NCBI RefSeq assembly: GCF_000143085.1
Contig: NC_014315.1
Coordinates: 1,704,001-1,768,000 of the forward strand
Length of the DNA stretch: 64,000 bases
Origin: Nitrosococcus watsonii C-113
GTDB taxonomy: Bacteria > Pseudomonadota > Gammaproteobacteria > Nitrosococcales > Nitrosococcaceae
Direction: 5' to 3'
Below are positions 43,630 through 52,862 of the stretch, one piece after another. Below the pieces are notes generated by a model. The model did not search any database, was not told the DNA's origin, and saw only the letters and a list, made by a program, of their open reading frames with translations. Each line of letters starts with the position of its first letter. Within the stretch, counting starts at the first letter, position 1. Made by a program: the position numbers and the translations under genes.

Positions 43630-45090
43630 TTAACGGGGTTTAGGTACCGAATCAATGTGACCGGGAGGCACCACACCCGCTGGCGGCTCCAGCCCCCCTA
43701 CCAAGAGAAAGCCATCAATCGCCACCTGGGCTTGCCGCCAAGCTACCAACTGGTCAATATAAATCAGGCGACGATGAAAAAAGTCGTGCTGTGCCTCCAA
43801 CACCCCAGACCAGGTCTCCCGATCCGCCCGATAGCTTTTAAGGCGCGTGACATAGCGCTGCTCCGATTGGGGCAAAATGACATTTTGATACTCCGTGACC
43901 TTTTGCAGCGCGGTGCGAAAACGGCGGAACCAGTCGGCCAAGGATTGGCGCAAGCTGAGTTCCGTCCGGCGCACCTCATTGCGCTGGCGTCGCCAATCCG
44001 CTTTAGCCTGCCGGATGGTGCCTTGATTCCAGTCAAAAAGGGGTACTTCCACAAAGGCCCTCACCCCATAGACGGTCTCGGAAGCCTCGAAGTTTCGGCC
44101 GGCAGAGCCTTCAATAAACAGGTTGGGAATAGGTTCCACTTTTTCCCGCTGCACCATAATTTCATCGGCTTTAAGATTGGCATGGGCTGCGGCCAACTCC
44201 GGGCTCTCCGCCAATAGCCGCTCCAGGGCCTCTTCCCACACCAGGGGCTGCAAAGGAGCTTCCAACTTCCCCGTCACCTCCCCCAGGGGTTGCAACAAAC
44301 CAATAATCGCTCCCAGAGTCTCTCGCTCCATGGCCAAATCATTCTCCGCCTGCTGCACATTGAGTAGCTGTGCCTGGCGTAGAACCCGCGTCTGGTGAAG
44401 ATCGGCCCGATTGGCCTGTCCCACGTTGAACATCTCCTGCACCGTCACCTGCCTATCTTCCGCCGTCTCTAGCAACTCTTGTTGAACCTCAAGCTTACGC
44501 TCGGCGCCCAAGGTTCGGTAAAACTGCATACGCACCCCGTTGATCACCCGGTACATCTGGGCCAGGGCAAGAAGCTCCGCGGCAGAAGCGCGGGCTTGGT
44601 ATTTCTCACGGCTCAGGCGCAGCTTCCCCGCCGTGACAATTTCCTGGCGGATAAATCCCCCTTGAAATTCACCCGCGGTTCCCCGCACGTTGATTTGCTC
44701 ACCGATATATCCTATGACCGGATTGGGATAAAGCCCCGCTTCCAGGGCCTTGGCATGTTCTGACTGGATCTGGGCTTTGGCCTGGGCCAAAGTAGGGTTG
44801 TGCTGCCGCGCGAGGGCCTCTAACTTGCTCAAGGAAAGCGCTTCTCCCCCCGTTAGCACAGGCTCGAGGGATGAGACGCCGCCAAATAATGGCTTCCTTT
44901 CCCCTGTCCGCTGAGGCGAAGCGGCGGTAGTCCCGTTTTCAGGTTCAAAGGGCGCGCTTTGCCCTGGCTGTCCCCCCAGGGAAGGGAGGTTATGGCTTGC
45001 GCAACTGGTGAATATGAATAGCAAAGCAAGGGCTATTACTCCTACAACCGGTAGGCGATTACACGCTCTGGGGGAATGGCTTATTTTCAT
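43630..45090 (-). CDS. TolC-family outer-membrane efflux lipoprotein
   Basis: This 486-residue outer membrane factor has an N-terminal lipoprotein signal (VVGVIALALLFIFTSCASH, Cys as lipid anchor). Two TolC-repeat units follow with SLSKLEALARQHNPTLAQAK, QVTVQEMFNVGQANRADLHQ and TKSYRADRETWSGVLEAQ-like periplasmic helices. It would form the exit duct for an RND pump. ATG 45090 is chosen; the upstream GTG at 45099 is also possible. The leader lacks a Shine-Dalgarno sequence and carries CTCCTCC instead. It is co-directional with the multicopper oxidase, likely one operon, while CusCBA genes are divergent on its other side. Confidence 0.88.
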   Translation of the reverse strand: MKISHSPRACNRLPVVGVIALALLFIFTSCASHNLPSLGGQPGQSAPFEPENGTTAASPQRTGERKPLFGGVSSLEPVLTGGEALSLSKLEALARQHNPTLAQAKAQIQSEHAKALEAGLYPNPVIGYIGEQINVRGTAGEFQGGFIRQEIVTAGKLRLSREKYQARASAAELLALAQMYRVINGVRMQFYRTLGAERKLEVQQELLETAEDRQVTVQEMFNVGQANRADLHQTRVLRQAQLLNVQQAENDLAMERETLGAIIGLLQPLGEVTGKLEAPLQPLVWEEALERLLAESPELAAAHANLKADEIMVQREKVEPIPNLFIEGSAGRNFEASETVYGVRAFVEVPLFDWNQGTIRQAKADWRRQRNEVRRTELSLRQSLADWFRRFRTALQKVTEYQNVILPQSEQRYVTRLKSYRADRETWSGVLEAQHDFFHRRLIYIDQLVAWRQAQVAIDGFLLVGGLEPPAGVVPPGHIDSVPKPR

Positions 45091-45193
45091 TAAAAACACC
45101 GGAGGAGAGATTATTTTTTATATAGACGTGCCAAAACGCTTTTTCTAAATTTCTATTTCAAGGATAGACCATTGCAGTTTAAGATAAAGTTTT

Positions 45194-45381
45194 ATGCCTT
45201 GTCCGAAATGCCGCGGTATCGAAGCTATAAAAAACGGTGTATAGAACTTTATCTTGAAGGGATTGGTTTTCGTGGTATTAAATGCTTGAGCGGCGTTTCT
45301 AATGTCACTGTTAGGCGTTGGGTTAAAAAACGGGGTGATGATATTGAACGCCTCCGCCCGCAAGCGGGGGAGATTGATTGA
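45194..45381 (+). pseudogene. IS1 InsA-like fragment
   Basis: A zinc-finger start MPCPKCRGIEAIKNGV ends in a stop. In another frame it continues as IELYLEGIGFRGIKCLSGVS and NVTVRRWVKKRGD, the helix-turn-helix of IS1 InsA proteins. The middle (second cysteine pair) and the InsB part are missing, so it is a remnant. The surrounding 45091-45417 holds no other gene. Confidence 0.6.
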
Positions 45382-45417
45382 ACAAGTCAAACAGGATCTT
45401 GCAATGGAGACAATACA

Positions 45418-45798
45418 ATGAACAGAATCTATGGAGGACTCGTACCAAAAATGGTGCTGGCAATAGCCTTTATTCTTGCACCCATGTTTGCCCACAGCCA
45501 AGGTTCAGGGATAGAGGACATCGAACAGGCGGTCGTCAACGCCCAAACCAAAGCTGACCATGAGCGGTTAGCAGCCCACTATGAGGAAGAAGCCAAGCGC
45601 TTGGAAAAAAAATCGGAAGACAATCGAAAACTAGCCAAGGTATATGCAAAAGAGACTGACGTTTACCCCCTCAAGCGCAGTTATACGGTGCAACACTACC
45701 AAGACTTAGCTCGCCTTTATAAGGAAGCGGCAAAAATTAAGCAGGCGCTTGCAAAATTACAGCGCGAATTAGCAATGGAAGTAGAGCAAGAGGATTAA
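45418..45798 (+). CDS. Secreted coiled-coil protein of unknown function
   Basis: The 126-residue product has a signal peptide (MVLAIAFILAPMFAHSQ, cleavage near residue 28). A nearly all-helical, Lys/Glu/Ala-rich mature part follows (DHERLAAHYEEEAKRLEKKS, AKIKQALAKLQRELAMEVEQ). It is probably a small periplasmic protein. I do not recognise a named family. It lies in the same direction as, and ahead of, the copper efflux genes, but no metal ligands stand out. Confidence 0.65.
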   Translation: MNRIYGGLVPKMVLAIAFILAPMFAHSQGSGIEDIEQAVVNAQTKADHERLAAHYEEEAKRLEKKSEDNRKLAKVYAKETDVYPLKRSYTVQHYQDLARLYKEAAKIKQALAKLQRELAMEVEQED

Positions 45799-45889
45799 TC
45801 CAGCAACGGGAGACACTCAGTTGTAGAACTTAGTGCTGGGAATTATCGGCGCTTGCCTAGGAAGTATAATTACCCATAAACTTTAGCGC

Positions 45890-46333
45890 ATGAGGTTATT
45901 TCGTAATCTCCTGCTGCGGCAAATGATGACGGTGGGGCTTTTCCTGCTGACAAGCTTGGGCACCCCGTTCCAGGAAGTCTTTGCCTGCTCCCTTATGGAT
46001 GATAAGCCCCGCTTCGTCTGTTGCTGCGGCCAGCAGGTGACGGATGGCTGCGAAATGGAAAGCGGATGCGGCGCCTCCGAGAGCCGCACCGGGACGGATT
46101 GCTGCCAGGTCAGCGTGGCCCAATTAGCGGGCCTCCACGCCCCCTCGCCCACCTCCCCCCAGCTACTCGCGATGCTGTTGGACGGCCCTCAACCTCCCCC
46201 TGCCATTCTTCCCCCCGCCACCTTTGTGGTGGCGTTACCTAGGCCACTTCTCACCGCGCCCCCTATCCCCCCTTTCTCTTCTGGGTTCCCTGGAACTCGC
46301 ACTTACCTGTTTACCCACCGCTTGCGAAATTAA
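45890..46333 (+). CDS. Cys-rich exported protein at the head of the cus-like operon
   Basis: This 147-residue protein has an N-terminal signal or anchor (RQMMTVGLFLLTSLG). A cysteine-dense segment between residues 32 and 75 follows (ACSLMDD, VCCCGQQ, DGCEMESGCG, TDCCQVSV, nine or more Cys), then a Pro-rich tail with repeated PP. The cluster is a likely soft-metal ligand. It is followed by the outer-membrane gene after 88 bases, so it may be a metallochaperone, sensor or redox cap of the pump. The family is not known to me; similar Cys-rich leaders occur in other metal loci. Confidence 0.6.
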   Translation: MRLFRNLLLRQMMTVGLFLLTSLGTPFQEVFACSLMDDKPRFVCCCGQQVTDGCEMESGCGASESRTGTDCCQVSVAQLAGLHAPSPTSPQLLAMLLDGPQPPPAILPPATFVVALPRPLLTAPPIPPFSSGFPGTRTYLFTHRLRN

Positions 46334-46421
46334 ATAGACCTCCGGTCTTTGTACAGATTAAGCGCAGACTCATGCCAATGCAGGCTGTGCGCCGCTTTAT
46401 TTCTTTTCCCGGAGGTCTTTC

Positions 46422-47759
46422 ATGTTTTATAGCGCCCATTTGTCCTATGAACTCGGTTTGATCGCGGCACTGGTCATTGCAGGCACCCAGGTATTTGCGA
46501 GCGAACCGGACCCGATTGCGGGACAGCCACGGATTACGGTGACGCAATTGGTGGAATCGGTACTTAGCCACCATCCGGGCCTCAAAGCACGGCAGGCCGC
46601 GCTTGAGGCCGCAGAGTACCGCATCGCCCCGGCAGGCGCCCTGGACGATCCCACGCTGAGCTATTCCACCGCCCCCGACACACTCGACAGCTCCCGCAGG
46701 TTCAACCAACGGCTGGGACTCAGCCAAGCGTTACCTTGGCCGGGCAAGCTGGCGCTCCAGAAACAGGCGGCACAAGAGGAAGCCCGCGCTATCGCCGAGA
46801 ATGAAGGCGCCTTACGCCTGCAAGTCGCGGCAGCCGCCAAAACCCTCTTTGCTGAATGGTTCTACGTCCACCGGGCGTTGACCATTAATCAGGACCACCA
46901 AGCACTGCTACAAGAACTTCGACGCATCGCCGAGATCCAGTATGCGACCGGGCGCGCGGGGCAGCAGGACGCCTTGCAGGCTGAAGTGGCCCAGGCCCGC
47001 CTTGAGGTTGAGGCGGTCACCCTCGATCGCCGTCGCCGCGAAGTCCAGGCTCGTATCAATGCCCTACTCAACCGCCCGCCTCAAACCCGAGTGCCGCTAC
47101 CCGCCGGGCTTCCCCAATTGACCATCCCCCTCCCTCGGCTCGCCCAACTCCAAATGACCGCACTGGGCGCGCACCCTGAACTCGCGCGTATTCGCGCCCG
47201 TATTGCCGGAGCGAAGGCTCAGGTCGGGCTAGCCGAGAAGGACTTCTACCCAGATTTTCAAATCATGGCTGGTTACAACAGTTTCTGGGATGATCCGGCT
47301 AAGCGTTGGACTCTCGGCTTCTCCATCAATCTTCCCTTCGATTACAGCAACAAGCGGTCAGCGGCCCTAGACGCCGCTCGCGCCGATCTGCGCCAGGTCC
47401 GGTGGCGTTTCACCGACCGGGAGGCCCGACTCCTGGGGGAGCTGGAGGCCAGCCGCGCCGCGGTTGAAGAGAATGAAGCGGTGATCAAAGTCTATCTCCG
47501 CCGCCTGGCGCCCCTCGCCCAGGATAATCTGGAGGCCGCCCGGGCCGACTACCGGGCCGGCGCCGGTCCCTTTCTCAATGTTATTGATGCTGAGCGCCAG
47601 CAACTACGCACCGAGAACGGATTAGCGCGAGTACGGGCCGATTACTTGCGCCAGCTTGCCCAGCTAGAGCAGTGGATGGGCATCCCCCTAGACCAGCTGG
47701 CCGACTCTATTTCAGCGCCCCCGGCACCTCTCCCACCTGCCAAGGAGATCACGCCGTGA
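46422..47759 (+). CDS. cusC: CusC/CzcC-like outer-membrane efflux protein
   Basis: This 445-residue TolC-family protein carries a signal peptide (LGLIAALVIAGTQVFA) and two periplasmic helical repeats, with VTQLVESVLSHHPGLKARQA, QYATGRAGQQDALQAEVAQA, GFSINLPFDYSNKR and ARADYRAGAGPFLNVIDAER. It would form the outer-membrane channel of a heavy-metal RND pump. Its end overlaps the start of the adaptor gene by four bases (GTGA at 47756-47759). ATG 46422 follows a GGAGG. Confidence 0.88.
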   Translation: MFYSAHLSYELGLIAALVIAGTQVFASEPDPIAGQPRITVTQLVESVLSHHPGLKARQAALEAAEYRIAPAGALDDPTLSYSTAPDTLDSSRRFNQRLGLSQALPWPGKLALQKQAAQEEARAIAENEGALRLQVAAAAKTLFAEWFYVHRALTINQDHQALLQELRRIAEIQYATGRAGQQDALQAEVAQARLEVEAVTLDRRRREVQARINALLNRPPQTRVPLPAGLPQLTIPLPRLAQLQMTALGAHPELARIRARIAGAKAQVGLAEKDFYPDFQIMAGYNSFWDDPAKRWTLGFSINLPFDYSNKRSAALDAARADLRQVRWRFTDREARLLGELEASRAAVEENEAVIKVYLRRLAPLAQDNLEAARADYRAGAGPFLNVIDAERQQLRTENGLARVRADYLRQLAQLEQWMGIPLDQLADSISAPPAPLPPAKEITP

Positions 47760-49633
47760 CCCGATTCATCCTCCTCTTTATCGCTGGAGCGGCATTGCTA
47801 GCCCTAGGTATAGTCATCGGATGGCAACTCCCGCCTTCCGCATCGCCCGGCGTGACCGCACCCAAGCCCACGGGCCTTCATCCCACCTATCGCTCAGGCC
47901 CGTTCCGGGTGGGTGTGGCCCTACAACCGGCCACGCCACAGGTCGGAGAAAACCGGCTCCAAGTGGTACTCGAGGACCACAAAGGCAATCCTATCCGTGG
48001 TGCCCAAATCCATGCCGTGGCGGAGATGCCCGCCATGGGCTCCATGCCCGCCATGCAGGCCCCGGCGGAGATGCAAGCAATCAAACCAGGCTTGTACCAG
48101 GGTACCTTTGATCTCTCCATGGAAGGCAGTTGGCCATTAACGCTGCGCATTGCCAAGCCGCCGGCGGGTGAAACACGGCTAGTGTTCGATTTGGCAACCG
48201 GGCGCGAAGGGTTACAGCTGGCTTCCGGCGCACGGCCTCTAGAAACGGCACCCGAGGTGCCCACCGAGGCCGGCGCTCTGCCTTATGTGGCGGGTCCCTA
48301 TCGATTCGATGTGGCGCTAGAACCCAAAAAACCCGTCGTGGGCAAAAATATCGTGGTGATTTACCTCCAAAACAAACAGGGGCAGCCACTCCAGAATGCC
48401 CAAATTGAGGCGATGGCTGCAATGCCAGCGATGGGTTCCATGCCGGCCATGGAGGTACCCGCCGAGATAAAGGAGCTCAAACCCGGCATCTATGGCGGAT
48501 CACTCGAATTACCCATGGAAGGCAGTTGGCCGTTGACGCTGTGGTTCAATGGGGCCGGTACTCCGGAACACACGGTAATACTGGATATGACCACCGGCCG
48601 CAGGGGGTTGGAGGCAGCCTCCGGTGCTGTTCGTGCCGACGGCAGTGAGGAGTCCCTTGAAGCCGCGCCTACCGGCACGGTGACTGTGGATGCCCGCCGC
48701 CGGCAGCTCATCGGGGTGGAGACCGCACGGGCGCAAGTCACAGATCTGGAGCGCACAATTCGCGCTGTAGGGCAAGTAAGCTATGACGAGACGCGGCTTG
48801 AGGATATAAGCTTGAAATTCGATGCCTGGGTGGGCGAGTTGTATGCTGAGTATGTCGGCGCACCGGTGAAAAAAGACCAGCCCCTGTTTACGGTGTATGG
48901 CCCGGAACTGCTAGCAGCCCAGCAGGAATACCTTACGCTCAGACAGCGTAGCGCCTCATCCACTCTCCTTGATGCCGCCCGTAAACGTCTTGAACTGTGG
49001 GATATGACCAGCGGGGAGATCGCCGCCTTGGCGCGGCGGGGCGAGCCCCTCGATTACGTGCCCATCCACGCGCCGCTCAGCGGTACGGTAGTCATGAAGA
49101 ACGTGGTCGAGGGCACGGCGCGCCAGGCCGGAGAAACGCTCATGCGCATCGCCGATCTGTCCCGGGTCTGGGTGGAAGCCGAGGTTTACGAGGCGGAGTT
49201 GCCGCTAATGCGCGCGGGTATGTCGGCCGAGGTGCGCCTGCCTTATCTGCCGAATCAGGTTTTTCAAGGCGACATCGATTACGTTTATCCTTACCTAGAT
49301 GGGGATAGCCGCACGGGGCGCGTGCGCATTATCCTGGAGAATCCCGACGGCGTGCTCAAGCCCGAAATGTACGCCGAGGTGAAGCTCAAGGCCGATTTGG
49401 GTCAACGGCTTACCGTGCCCGAAGAGGCGGTGATCATCGCTGGCAAGACCCGCATCGTGTTCGAGGACTTGGGCCGTGGGCGACTGGCGCCGCACCGGGT
49501 CGAAACCGGTCAGCACGCGGGCGGGCGGATCGAGATATTAAGTGGCCTTAAGGCCGGAGATCAGGTGGTGACCTCCGGCAATTTTCTGATCGCCTCCGAA
49601 AGTCGGCTCAAGGCGGGGATAGAGCAATGGTAA
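47756..49633 (+). CDS. cusB: CusB-like RND adaptor with two tandem YtkA/FixH-like domains
   Basis: The true start is GTG 47756, overlapping the cusC stop, so that the protein opens with its membrane anchor TRFILLFIAGAALLALGIVI; the upstream ATG gives an unrelated extension. It has 625 residues. Two homologous beta domains follow (about 47-132 and 179-264), each with the motif MPAMGSMPAM (91-100 and 223-232) and the ending MEGSWPLTL. The adaptor proper (from about 330) has LEDISLKFDAWVGELYAEYV and PLSGTVVMKNVVEGTARQAG. Methionine clusters are typical Cu(I)/Ag(I) ligands. It links the inner-membrane pump to the outer-membrane channel. Confidence 0.88.
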   Translation: MTRFILLFIAGAALLALGIVIGWQLPPSASPGVTAPKPTGLHPTYRSGPFRVGVALQPATPQVGENRLQVVLEDHKGNPIRGAQIHAVAEMPAMGSMPAMQAPAEMQAIKPGLYQGTFDLSMEGSWPLTLRIAKPPAGETRLVFDLATGREGLQLASGARPLETAPEVPTEAGALPYVAGPYRFDVALEPKKPVVGKNIVVIYLQNKQGQPLQNAQIEAMAAMPAMGSMPAMEVPAEIKELKPGIYGGSLELPMEGSWPLTLWFNGAGTPEHTVILDMTTGRRGLEAASGAVRADGSEESLEAAPTGTVTVDARRRQLIGVETARAQVTDLERTIRAVGQVSYDETRLEDISLKFDAWVGELYAEYVGAPVKKDQPLFTVYGPELLAAQQEYLTLRQRSASSTLLDAARKRLELWDMTSGEIAALARRGEPLDYVPIHAPLSGTVVMKNVVEGTARQAGETLMRIADLSRVWVEAEVYEAELPLMRAGMSAEVRLPYLPNQVFQGDIDYVYPYLDGDSRTGRVRIILENPDGVLKPEMYAEVKLKADLGQRLTVPEEAVIIAGKTRIVFEDLGRGRLAPHRVETGQHAGGRIEILSGLKAGDQVVTSGNFLIASESRLKAGIEQW

Positions 49634-52600
49634 GTGAACACCAGGGCAAGGGGCATCCCCCCGCGGAAGGCACCAATCTTAGCGCGCTACAGCGCCTCAT
49701 CGGCTACTGCGCGCGCAACCGGCTGTTGACCTTGGTCGCCATTGCGGCACTGGCTTTCGGCGGCTATCGGGCGCTGATGCAAGCGCCGCTGGACGCCATT
49801 CCGGATCTCTCCGAGGTGCAAGTGATTCTCTTCACCGAGTGGCCGGGGCGCAGTCCAGACCTGGTGGAGGATCAAATTACCTATCCGCTGACAACGACCT
49901 TGCTGGCGGCGCCTGGCGTCAGCTACGTGCGCGGCCAAAGCTTCTTCGGCCTCTCCTTCGTCTACGTCATTTTCGAAGACGGGGTGGATATGTACTGGGC
50001 GCGCTCGCGGGTGCTGGAGTATTTGAACAGCGCCACGGCGGACCTACCTGAAAACGTCAATCCCACCCTGGGGCCGGACGCTACCGGGGTCGGCTGGGTG
50101 TACCAGTACGCGCTCAGGGATACCAGCGGTCGGCATAATCTGGCGGAGTTGCGCTCCTTGCAGGACTTCAACCTGCGTTATGCGCTGGAGGCCATCGAAG
50201 GCGTGGCCGAGGTAGCGTCCGTAGGCGGCTATAAGCGCGAATACCAGATCAGCCTCGATCCTAATAAGCTGGCTTCACTGGATATTCCGCTCAAGCGGGT
50301 AGTCGAGGCGGTGCGTGCTGCCAACAACGAGGTCGGCGGACGCCTCCTGGAGGTGGCCGGCTACGAGCACTTCATCCGCGGCCGAGGTTACGTGCAATCG
50401 GTTACTGCTCTGGAACAGGTCGTGCTGAAGACGACCACGGGCGGGGTCCCCGTCACCCTCAAGGAGGTCGGCACGGTAGCGCTCGGATCGGCCATGCAGC
50501 GCGGCCAGGCGGAATTGGATGGGGAGGGCGTCACCGTCGGCGGCATTGTGGTGATGCGCTATGGCGAAAACGCCCTATCGGTGATCAACCGCGTGAAGCA
50601 GCGGATGGCCGAGATCAAGCCGGGGCTACCCGAGGGTGTGGAGATCGTACCGGTTTATGACCGCTCCACCCTGATCAAGCAGGCTATTGATACCCTGCAA
50701 AAGACTCTGATCGAAGAGATGATCATCGTCTCACTGGTGATCCTGGCCTTTCTGCTGCACCTACGCTCCGCGCTGGTGGCGGTCATCACTTTACCGGTGG
50801 CGGTGCTTATCGCCTTCATTCCCATGGCTTATCAGGGACTGACCGCCAATATCATGTCGCTGGGCGGCATTGCGGTCGCCATCGGCGCCATGGTGGATGC
50901 GGCCATTGTCATCATCGACAACATCCACAAGCGGTTGCACCACTGGCAGGCTGGGGACACGCCGCCGGAGGAGAGGGCAAAATCGCGCATCGATGTGGTG
51001 ATCGAGGCCATGCAGGAGGTGGGGCCGAGCATTTTCTTCTCCCTGTTGATTATCACCGTCTCCTTCCTGCCGGTGTTCGCCCTGGAGGGCTCCGAGGGAC
51101 GGCTGTTCAAGCCGCTAGCCTACACCAAGACCTATTCCATGGCATTTGCCGCGCTGCTCTCCCTCACCTTGATTCCAGCCCTGGCCGTATGGCTCATCCG
51201 CGGGCGTATCCGCGCTGATCGCAGCAGGCTCAACCGCTGGCTGGTGGCGGCCTATCGGCCCCTGGTGCGGCTAGCCATCCAGCTGCGCTGGTGGGTGGTA
51301 GGGTTGGCCGTGATTGCCTTATTCGCCACAGTGATCCCGTTTCGATCACTTGGCACTGAGTTCATGCCGCCGCTCAACGAGGGATCAATTCTCTACATGC
51401 CTACCGCGCTGCCGGGCATGTCCATTACCGAGGCAACCCAAACCTTGCAGACCATGGATCGGATTATCGCCGGCATCCCGGAAGTGGAGCACGTATTCGG
51501 CAAGGTCGGCCGTGCCACTAGCGCCACCGATCCGGCCCCCCTATCCATGGTGGAAGCCGTAATCACCCTCAAGCCCAAGGAACAATGGCGTCAAGGGCTT
51601 GCCTGGGAGGATCTGATTCAGGAGCTGGACCAGAAGCTGCGTTTTCCCGGGATGCCCAACATTTTCTGGATGCCCATCCAGACCCGCACCGAGATGCTGG
51701 CTACCGGTATTCGCTCCGCCCTGGGGATTAAAGTCTTCGGGCCGGATCTGGCCACCATCGAAAAAACGGGGGTCGCCATTGAGAAAATCCTACAGAATGA
51801 TCCCCGCACCAATCCCCATACCCGCAGTGCGTTCGCCGAACGCACCACCGGCGGCTATTTTCTCGATTTTACTATCCACCGGGTCAGCGCCGCCCGCTTC
51901 GGTCTCAACGTCGAAGACGTCCAGCGCGTCATCATGGCGGCTATCGGCGGGACCGTCGTATCCCAGACCGTGGAGGGGCGCGAGCGCTACAATATCCTGG
52001 TGCGCTATGGGCGTAGCTACCGCGATAATATCGCCGCCTTGGAACGGGTGCTGGTGGCAACGCCAACCGGCGCCCAAATTCCCATTACCCAGGTAGCCGA
52101 TATTGCCTTTACCACCGGCCCGCCGGCGATCCGCAGCGAAGATGGCCAGCTCGTGGGTTTTGTGTTTGTAGATGTCAAGCCGAGCATTGGGATCGCTGAC
52201 TATGTGGCGTTAGCCAAGCAGGCAGTTGCTGATCGCGCCGCGATTCCCGCGGGCTACCGGCTCGAGTGGGCAGGACAGTTTCAATATTTCGAGCGGGCCA
52301 AGGCCAAGCTCCAGGTGCTCCTGCCGGCAACCCTGTTCCTGATCTTCTTCATGCTGTTTATGCACCGGGGCTCGCTTACGGAAACATTCATTGTCATGGT
52401 CAGCGTGCCATTTTCCCTGGTCGGTGCCGTATGGCTGCTGTGGTTCCTGAACTACAAGCTAAGCGTGGCCGTGTGGGTCGGTATGATTGCGGTGGCCGGC
52501 CTTGCGGTTGAACTGGGTCTGCTGATGATGGTCTATCTGGATCTGGCATACCGGGCGCGCCGGGCAGAGGGGCGCCTAAGAACGCGTGGTGACCTGCGCG

Positions 52601-52848
52601 AGGTTATTCAGCATGGCGCTAGCATGCGCATCCGCCCCATGCTCATGACCGGTATGACCCTGTTCGTAGGCCTAATGCCTATCCTATGGAGCGCCGGCAG
52701 CGGCGCGGATGTGATGCAGCGTATCGCCGCTCCGATGATTGGCGGGGTGATCTCAGCGCTCCCTATGGTGCTGATTGTTTTCCCGGCGATCTTTGCTATC
52801 TGGAAGGGACGGCCCCAGCGCGTAAACGGCGGTACGCCGATAACGTAA
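49627..52848 (+). CDS. cusA: CusA-type heavy-metal RND pump
   Basis: This 1073-residue inner-membrane RND transporter has twelve helices and two large periplasmic loops. Its TM4 motif is GAMVDAAIVIIDNIHKRLHH, the HME4 (Cu/Ag) type rather than the CzcA type. The three methionines of the CusA metal site are present: ILYMPTALPG, APLSMVEAVI and TEMLATGIRS. It expels Cu(I)/Ag(I) from periplasm or cytoplasm using protons. It begins inside the cusB end (overlap ATGGTAA), so cusCBA forms a translationally coupled operon. Length is normal. Confidence 0.94.
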   Translation: MVSEHQGKGHPPAEGTNLSALQRLIGYCARNRLLTLVAIAALAFGGYRALMQAPLDAIPDLSEVQVILFTEWPGRSPDLVEDQITYPLTTTLLAAPGVSYVRGQSFFGLSFVYVIFEDGVDMYWARSRVLEYLNSATADLPENVNPTLGPDATGVGWVYQYALRDTSGRHNLAELRSLQDFNLRYALEAIEGVAEVASVGGYKREYQISLDPNKLASLDIPLKRVVEAVRAANNEVGGRLLEVAGYEHFIRGRGYVQSVTALEQVVLKTTTGGVPVTLKEVGTVALGSAMQRGQAELDGEGVTVGGIVVMRYGENALSVINRVKQRMAEIKPGLPEGVEIVPVYDRSTLIKQAIDTLQKTLIEEMIIVSLVILAFLLHLRSALVAVITLPVAVLIAFIPMAYQGLTANIMSLGGIAVAIGAMVDAAIVIIDNIHKRLHHWQAGDTPPEERAKSRIDVVIEAMQEVGPSIFFSLLIITVSFLPVFALEGSEGRLFKPLAYTKTYSMAFAALLSLTLIPALAVWLIRGRIRADRSRLNRWLVAAYRPLVRLAIQLRWWVVGLAVIALFATVIPFRSLGTEFMPPLNEGSILYMPTALPGMSITEATQTLQTMDRIIAGIPEVEHVFGKVGRATSATDPAPLSMVEAVITLKPKEQWRQGLAWEDLIQELDQKLRFPGMPNIFWMPIQTRTEMLATGIRSALGIKVFGPDLATIEKTGVAIEKILQNDPRTNPHTRSAFAERTTGGYFLDFTIHRVSAARFGLNVEDVQRVIMAAIGGTVVSQTVEGRERYNILVRYGRSYRDNIAALERVLVATPTGAQIPITQVADIAFTTGPPAIRSEDGQLVGFVFVDVKPSIGIADYVALAKQAVADRAAIPAGYRLEWAGQFQYFERAKAKLQVLLPATLFLIFFMLFMHRGSLTETFIVMVSVPFSLVGAVWLLWFLNYKLSVAVWVGMIAVAGLAVELGLLMMVYLDLAYRARRAEGRLRTRGDLREVIQHGASMRIRPMLMTGMTLFVGLMPILWSAGSGADVMQRIAAPMIGGVISALPMVLIVFPAIFAIWKGRPQRVNGGTPIT

Positions 52849-52862
52849 AAAGCAACTATGAA

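Noticed and set aside
45145-45501. 118-codon minus-strand frame next to the OMF gene
   Set aside because: It is antisense to the IS1-like fragment and to the start of the secreted coiled-coil gene; no family features.
47672-47755. Upstream ATG extension of the CusB-like protein
   Set aside because: The extra 28 residues lie within the coding end of cusC and would place the membrane anchor far from the N-terminus; GTG 47756 fits better.
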